From: Desulfobacterales bacterium
GTDB taxonomy: Bacteria; Desulfobacterota; Desulfobacteria; Desulfobacterales; BuS5
NCBI GenBank assembly: GCA_016735355.1
Contig: JAERRQ010000356.1
Coordinates: 1-5,682 of the forward strand
Length of the DNA stretch: 5,682 nucleotides
Direction: 5' to 3'
Made by a program: the position numbers and the translations under genes. How positions within the stretch are numbered: the first letter of the stretch is position 1; each line of letters starts with the position of its first letter. Below, piece after piece: positions 4,602 through 5,682 of the stretch. The notes beneath the pieces are model-generated. The model searched no databases and had not been told where the DNA came from. It saw only the letters and a program-made list of their open reading frames with translations.

Positions 4602-5682
4602 ATAAATATATATCAAAAATTGCATCTGAACTTAAATTAAAGGAAAAACAGATCGAAGCCGTTACCGGGTTGCTTGAACAGGACGCAACCATACCTTTTA
4701 TTGCGCGCTATAGAAAGGAAGCTACCGATTCCCTTGATGAAGTAGCAATAACTGCAATCCGTGACAGACTTGGCAAACTGAAAGAATTGGACGCGCGCAG
4801 AGAGTCTGTTCTTAAATCCCTGGAGCAGCATGGACATTTAACTGATGAACTTGAAAAAGAAGTTATGGCGGCCGAAGAGATAAGCACCCTTGAAGATATC
4901 TATTTGCCCTATAAACCCAAACGCCGCACAAAGGCTGCCATTGCCAGGGAGAGGGGCCTGGAACCGCTTTCCGAAATTATATTTGCTCAAACCGGGATAG
5001 ATCCGTTCCAGGAGGCTCAAAAATTCGTTGATTCTGAAAAAGGTGTCGATGACGTGGAGGCTGCGCTGACCGGAGCGAGAAATATCATGGCCGAGATTGT
5101 CAGTGAAAATCAGGATGCCCGCGCTCTTCTCCGCAGTCTGTTTGCCTCAAAAGGAATTGTTCAATCTTCGGTAGCATCCGGCAAGGAATCAGAAGGAAAA
5201 AAATACAGGGATTACTTTGACTGGGAAGAATCTGTATCTGCGGTTCCGTCACACAGACTGCTTGCCATGCGAAGAGGCGAAAAAGAGGATATCCTTAACC
5301 TTACAATTGCTCCAAAGCCGGAAGATGCATTAAACATACTTGAAGAGCTTTTTATAAAAGGGAGCGGTGACGATTCCAAACAGGTCAAGCTGGCAATTAA
5401 TGATTGTTATAAAAGGCTGTTATCCAGATCAATGGAAACTGAAATCAGGCTGGCATCAAAAGAAAAAGCAGATACCGAGGCTATAAAAATTTTTGCAGAT
5501 AACCTGAAGGAATTGCTGCTCGCCCCACCCTTGGCCGCCAAGCGAGTCATGGGTATAGACCCCGGATTCAGAACCGGATGCAAGACAGTCTGCCTTGACA
5601 ATCAGGGCAAGCTGTTATGCCATGATACCATATTTCCGAATATGAACCAAAAAAAAGATTCTGAAGCAGCGGATCAAGTCAA
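4598..5682 (+). CDS. tex: Tex transcription accessory / S1 RNA-binding protein, N-terminal part
   Basis: The frame is open from the ATG at 4598 to the window edge, giving 361 codons of a protein usually about 700-780 residues long. Tex is a cytoplasmic nucleic-acid-binding protein related to eukaryotic Spt6, linked to transcription and RNA metabolism. Typical segments are clear: TIPFIARYRKEATDSLDE (31-48), LEDIYLPYKPKRRTKA (98-113), SGKESEGKKYRDYFD (194-208), VPSHRLLAMRRGEKE (216-230) and VMGIDPGFRTGCKT (317-330). The last opens the YqgF/RNase H-like domain. The helix-hairpin-helix and C-terminal S1 domains should lie beyond the window. The start overlaps the U32 stop by ATGA (4598-4601), and only a weak purine run (4583-4590) precedes it, so translation is probably coupled. 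No frameshift is seen in the visible part. Confidence 0.95.
   Translation, partial: MNKYISKIASELKLKEKQIEAVTGLLEQDATIPFIARYRKEATDSLDEVAITAIRDRLGKLKELDARRESVLKSLEQHGHLTDELEKEVMAAEEISTLEDIYLPYKPKRRTKAAIARERGLEPLSEIIFAQTGIDPFQEAQKFVDSEKGVDDVEAALTGARNIMAEIVSENQDARALLRSLFASKGIVQSSVASGKESEGKKYRDYFDWEESVSAVPSHRLLAMRRGEKEDILNLTIAPKPEDALNILEELFIKGSGDDSKQVKLAINDCYKRLLSRSMETEIRLASKEKADTEAIKIFADNLKELLLAPPLAAKRVMGIDPGFRTGCKTVCLDNQGKLLCHDTIFPNMNQKKDSEAADQV

Noticed and set aside
4637..5020. Two adjacent short minus-strand frames
   Set aside because: Both are antisense to tex, whose protein sequence is clearly conserved there.

Overview
The window most likely comes from an anaerobic, sulfate-reducing-type bacterium of the Desulfobacterota (Desulfobacteria-like). 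It is moderately AT-rich. The main clue is a radical SAM enzyme that I read as AhbC, from the siroheme-dependent (alternative) heme pathway, with the start of hemB directly behind it. The lineage is an inference from gene content and sequence style; no database search was possible.

Layout. Two gene groups diverge from a 158-bp intergenic region (3220-3377). The minus-strand group runs right to left: a 589-residue ClpX-like AAA+ unfoldase (3219-1450), a 59-bp gap, ahbC (1390-215), a 46-bp gap holding a perfect 8-bp hairpin, then hemB (from 168, leaving the window at base 1 after 56 codons). The plus-strand group is a U32-family protein resembling the tRNA hydroxylation factor TrhP (3378-4601). 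Its stop codon overlaps the ATG of tex (4598 to the window end, 361 codons visible) in an ATGA junction. The two edge genes, hemB and tex, are cut by the window.

How the genes may work together. HemB makes porphobilinogen for all tetrapyrroles. AhbC acts late, converting 12,18-didecarboxysiroheme to Fe-coproporphyrin III, so the left group is a heme-synthesis unit. The same-strand ClpX-like protein ahead of it is the most unusual item. It keeps the AAA+ ATPase core and the IGF loop used by ClpX to dock ClpP. It lacks the N-terminal zinc domain, has a changed RKH-loop region, and carries about 170 extra C-terminal residues that seem to contain a degenerate second copy of the ClpX small domain. 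Its position suggests, without proving, a role in controlling a heme-pathway protein. The right group pairs a tRNA-modification factor with the RNA-binding transcription factor Tex.

Regulation. A good sigma70-type promoter (TTGAAA-17-TATAGT) precedes the ClpX-like gene so closely that its transcript may be leaderless. A consensus TATAAT lies 12 bp before the U32 ATG. Neither start has a clear Shine-Dalgarno sequence. I saw no tRNA, rRNA, CRISPR array, transposase or strong intrinsic terminator.
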